Position numbers and translations under genes: made by a program. Below the pieces are notes generated by a model. It worked only from the letters and a program-made list of their open reading frames with translations, was not told the origin of the DNA and searched no databases. DNA of 7,921 nucleotides from Parcubacteria group bacterium GW2011_GWA2_47_8b (lineage in GTDB: Bacteria; Patescibacteriota; Minisyncoccia; UBA6257; WO2-44-18): contig LCOU01000020.1 in assembly GCA_001003205.1 (NCBI GenBank), positions 1 through 7,921 of the forward strand, written 5' to 3'. This document shows, one piece after another, positions 5,819 to 7,921 of this stretch; position 1 is the stretch's first letter; each line of letters opens with the position of its first letter.

Positions 5819-5829
5819 ATTTGGTCCTA

Positions 5830-7921
5830 ATGATTAACAAACTTCCCGCCAAAGTTTTTTCATCCCACCCGGGGCCGTTGACCGCTCAACCAAATTTGGT
5901 TGAGATTCAAACGCAATCTTATAATTGGTTTACCAAGGCCGGCCTCAAGGAACTTTTTGAGGAAGCCTTTCCGATGAAAGATTACGCGAGCAAGGACATT
6001 GAGTTGAAATTTGTAAATTATTATTTTGACGAACCGAAATACGACGAGGTCTACGCGAAGTTCAAAGATTTAACTTTTGAATCGCCGCTGCGCGTAAAGC
6101 TCAAACTTATTAATCACAAAGCCAAGGATTCTAAGGAGCAGGAGGTTTACTTTGGTGATTTTCCGACGATGACCGATCGTGGTACTTTTATAATCAATGG
6201 AGTTGAGCGTGTAGTTGTTCCGCAGTTGATTCGGTCTTCGGGCGCGTATTTTACCGCCAGCGTTTATCGCGGCCGGAAGTTTTTCGGCGCCAAAGTGATT
6301 CCGAACCGCGGCGCGTGGCTGGAATTGGAGACCGACCCCGACGGCGTCATCAGCGTAAAAATTGACCGCCGCCGCAAAGCGCCGATAACCAATTTGCTCC
6401 GGATTTTTGGTTTGACCGAAAAGGAGGATATTTTGAAAACCTTTGCCGATGTTGATAACGGGCCCGTTAAGTATATGGACGCCACGTTGAAGAAAGATTC
6501 GGCGAAAAACAAAGACGAATCTTATATTGAAATCTATAAGCGCATCCGTCCGGGCGATTTGGCGACCGTGGAAAACGCCTCCAGTTTGATTGACGCTATG
6601 TTCCAGCGATTGGATCGTTACGACCTTTCGCTCGTGGGCCGATTCCAGGCAAACCAGCGTTTGCGCCGTAAGTCCGAAGCGCGGCTTTTGGAACTGGAGG
6701 ATTTAGTTGCCATCGTCAAGGAAATTATCCGGCTTAATAACGAGCAGACGGCCGAGCCAGACGATATTGACCACTTGGGAAACCGGCGTGTCCGGGCGGT
6801 TGGCGAGCTTTTGCAAAACCGTTTCCGTCTGGGCCTTGCCCGCATGCGGAGGATTGTCCAGGACCGCATGTCCACGTTTGAACCCAAAGCCCTTACACCC
6901 GTGCAGCTGGTTAACGCTCGACCGTTGATGTCGGCAGTGAAGGAATTCTTTTCTTCTTCGCAGCTTTCCCAATTTATGGATCAGGTTAACCCGCTTGCCG
7001 AGCTGGAGCATAAGCGGCGCGTTTCGGCCATGGGTCCCGGCGGCCTCACCCGCGAGCGGGCCGGCTTTGAAGTGCGCGACGTGCACCGTTCCCACTATGG
7101 CCGCATTTGCCCGATTGAAACCCCGGAAGGCGCCAACATCGGATTGGTGAACCACTTGGCGAATTACGCGCGTATTAACGAACTCGGTTTTATTGAAACT
7201 CCATACGCGGTCGTCAAAAACGGCAAAATTACCAAGGAAATAAAATGGATGAACGCTTTGGAGGAAGAGAGATACAAAATTGCTCACGCGGGCGTGCGTT
7301 TTGATAAAAGCGGCAATCTTTTGGATGGAATAGTGGAGGCGCGCATCAATGGCGAACCGGGCACTTGTCTTCGCGGTGAAGTGCAGCTGATTGATATTGC
7401 TCCGAACCAAGCGGTCAGCGTTGCCACCGCCCTGATTCCGTTTTTGGAAAACGATGATGCTAACCGCGCGCTGATGGGTTCAAACATGCAACGTCAAGCC
7501 GTGGTATCCGTCAAAGCGGATGCTCCATATGTCGGCACCGGCGTGGAAGAAAAAGCGGCTCATGACTCCGGCCACCTTATTTTGGCCGACCAAGAGGGGA
7601 CGATTGAAGAGGTTGATGCCCGTCACATAGTTTTAAAATCCAGAACCGGAAATAAAATCACTTATCAGCTGAACAAATTCAAGCGCTCAAACCAATTTAC
7701 CTGCATTTCGCAAAAGCCGCTGGTGGCCAAGGGCCAGAGGGTTAAAAAGGGGGAAATTCTCGCTGACGGCCCGTCTACCGACAACGGCGTTTTGGCTTTG
7801 GGGCAAAATCTTTTGGTGGCGTTTATCTCTTGGGAAGGCGCGAACTTTGAAGACGCGATTATTCTTTCCGAGCGCGTGGTCCAAAATGACAATTTCACGT
7901 CCGTTCATATTGAAGATTTCT
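5830..7921 (+). CDS. rpoB: RNA polymerase beta subunit, 5' part
   Basis: Core subunit of RNA polymerase; 697 codons are present and the gene continues past the window. The N-terminus has the usual PNLVEIQTQSYNWF. The fork/rifampicin region reads SQLSQFMDQVNPLAELEHKRR (across 377-397), followed by GPGGLTRERAGFEVRDVH (402-419) and CPIETPEGANIGL (426-438). The window ends after WEGANFEDAIILSERVVQ. The E. coli residues D516, H526 and S531 are kept (D384, H394, S399), which predicts a drug-sensitive type. V386 replaces N518 and M401 replaces L533. The rifampicin region lies about 132 residues closer to the N-terminus than in E. coli, in keeping with lack of the lineage-specific insertion in the beta lobe. 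The ATG at 5830 gives the normal N-terminus. No intein is present. The gene has its own promoter and is not preceded by rplJ-rplL. Confidence 0.97.
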   Translation, partial: MINKLPAKVFSSHPGPLTAQPNLVEIQTQSYNWFTKAGLKELFEEAFPMKDYASKDIELKFVNYYFDEPKYDEVYAKFKDLTFESPLRVKLKLINHKAKDSKEQEVYFGDFPTMTDRGTFIINGVERVVVPQLIRSSGAYFTASVYRGRKFFGAKVIPNRGAWLELETDPDGVISVKIDRRRKAPITNLLRIFGLTEKEDILKTFADVDNGPVKYMDATLKKDSAKNKDESYIEIYKRIRPGDLATVENASSLIDAMFQRLDRYDLSLVGRFQANQRLRRKSEARLLELEDLVAIVKEIIRLNNEQTAEPDDIDHLGNRRVRAVGELLQNRFRLGLARMRRIVQDRMSTFEPKALTPVQLVNARPLMSAVKEFFSSSQLSQFMDQVNPLAELEHKRRVSAMGPGGLTRERAGFEVRDVHRSHYGRICPIETPEGANIGLVNHLANYARINELGFIETPYAVVKNGKITKEIKWMNALEEERYKIAHAGVRFDKSGNLLDGIVEARINGEPGTCLRGEVQLIDIAPNQAVSVATALIPFLENDDANRALMGSNMQRQAVVSVKADAPYVGTGVEEKAAHDSGHLILADQEGTIEEVDARHIVLKSRTGNKITYQLNKFKRSNQFTCISQKPLVAKGQRVKKGEILADGPSTDNGVLALGQNLLVAFISWEGANFEDAIILSERVVQNDNFTSVHIEDF

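Noticed and set aside
6264..7908. Minus-strand ORFs of up to 235 codons over rpoB
   Set aside because: The + strand frame is a clear RpoB; the reverse frames are open through codon bias only.
2950..7921. UGA recoding as in Gracilibacteria/Absconditabacteria
   Set aside because: The four protein genes have no in-frame TGA and use normal glycine and tryptophan codons.
5830..7921. Intein in rpoB
   Set aside because: The beta-subunit motifs follow one another without an inserted segment.

Overview
The window looks like part of a bacterial chromosome from the Candidate Phyla Radiation (Patescibacteria, most like Parcubacteria). That placement is an inference. It rests on four things: a 23S rRNA gene broken by several self-splicing introns with LAGLIDADG genes, short streamlined versions of MltG and RpoB, a small membrane protein with a Cys-rich VDCGGPC motif, and the CCTGCC/GGCAGG palindrome that I associate with such genomes. 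The genes read cleanly in the standard code. All real genes lie on the + strand.

Layout. Positions 1-2745 hold the 3' third of a 23S rRNA gene. Its exons (1-99, 1024-1355, 1641-1702, 2499-about 2745) are separated by three group I introns. Comparison with remembered E. coli 23S sequence places the insertions after about U2262 (H81, beside the P-loop), U2593 (the classic I-CreI site near the peptidyl-transferase centre) and U2656 (inside the sarcin-ricin loop). Intron 1 carries a two-motif LAGLIDADG gene. Intron 2 has no ORF. Intron 3 carries a single-motif I-CreI-like gene with its three catalytic positions intact. A short spacer leads to 5S rRNA (about 2797-2915).

An extended -10 promoter lies only about 20 bases after 5S. 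It would give an almost leaderless mRNA for a small membrane-anchored Cys-motif protein (2950-3711). This gene is followed within a few bases by rodA (3721-4815) and then mltG (4821-5699), forming a probable cell-wall elongation operon. RodA polymerises glycan strands and MltG cuts nascent strands to set their ends. The Cys-motif protein has no known role. I see no terminator between 5S and this cluster.

A strong sigma70-type promoter (5706-5735) then starts the rpoB unit. Its leader contains a hairpin followed by T-rich sequence, and a degenerate copy of the dispersed palindrome just before the start codon. rpoB (5830 to the window end) is incomplete at its 3' end and is not preceded by rplJ/rplL.

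The main point of interest is the density and placement of the introns: three group I introns within about 400 bases of mature rRNA sequence, one of them in the sarcin-ricin loop, with a mismatch between where the I-CreI-like gene sits and which site I-CreI is known to cut.
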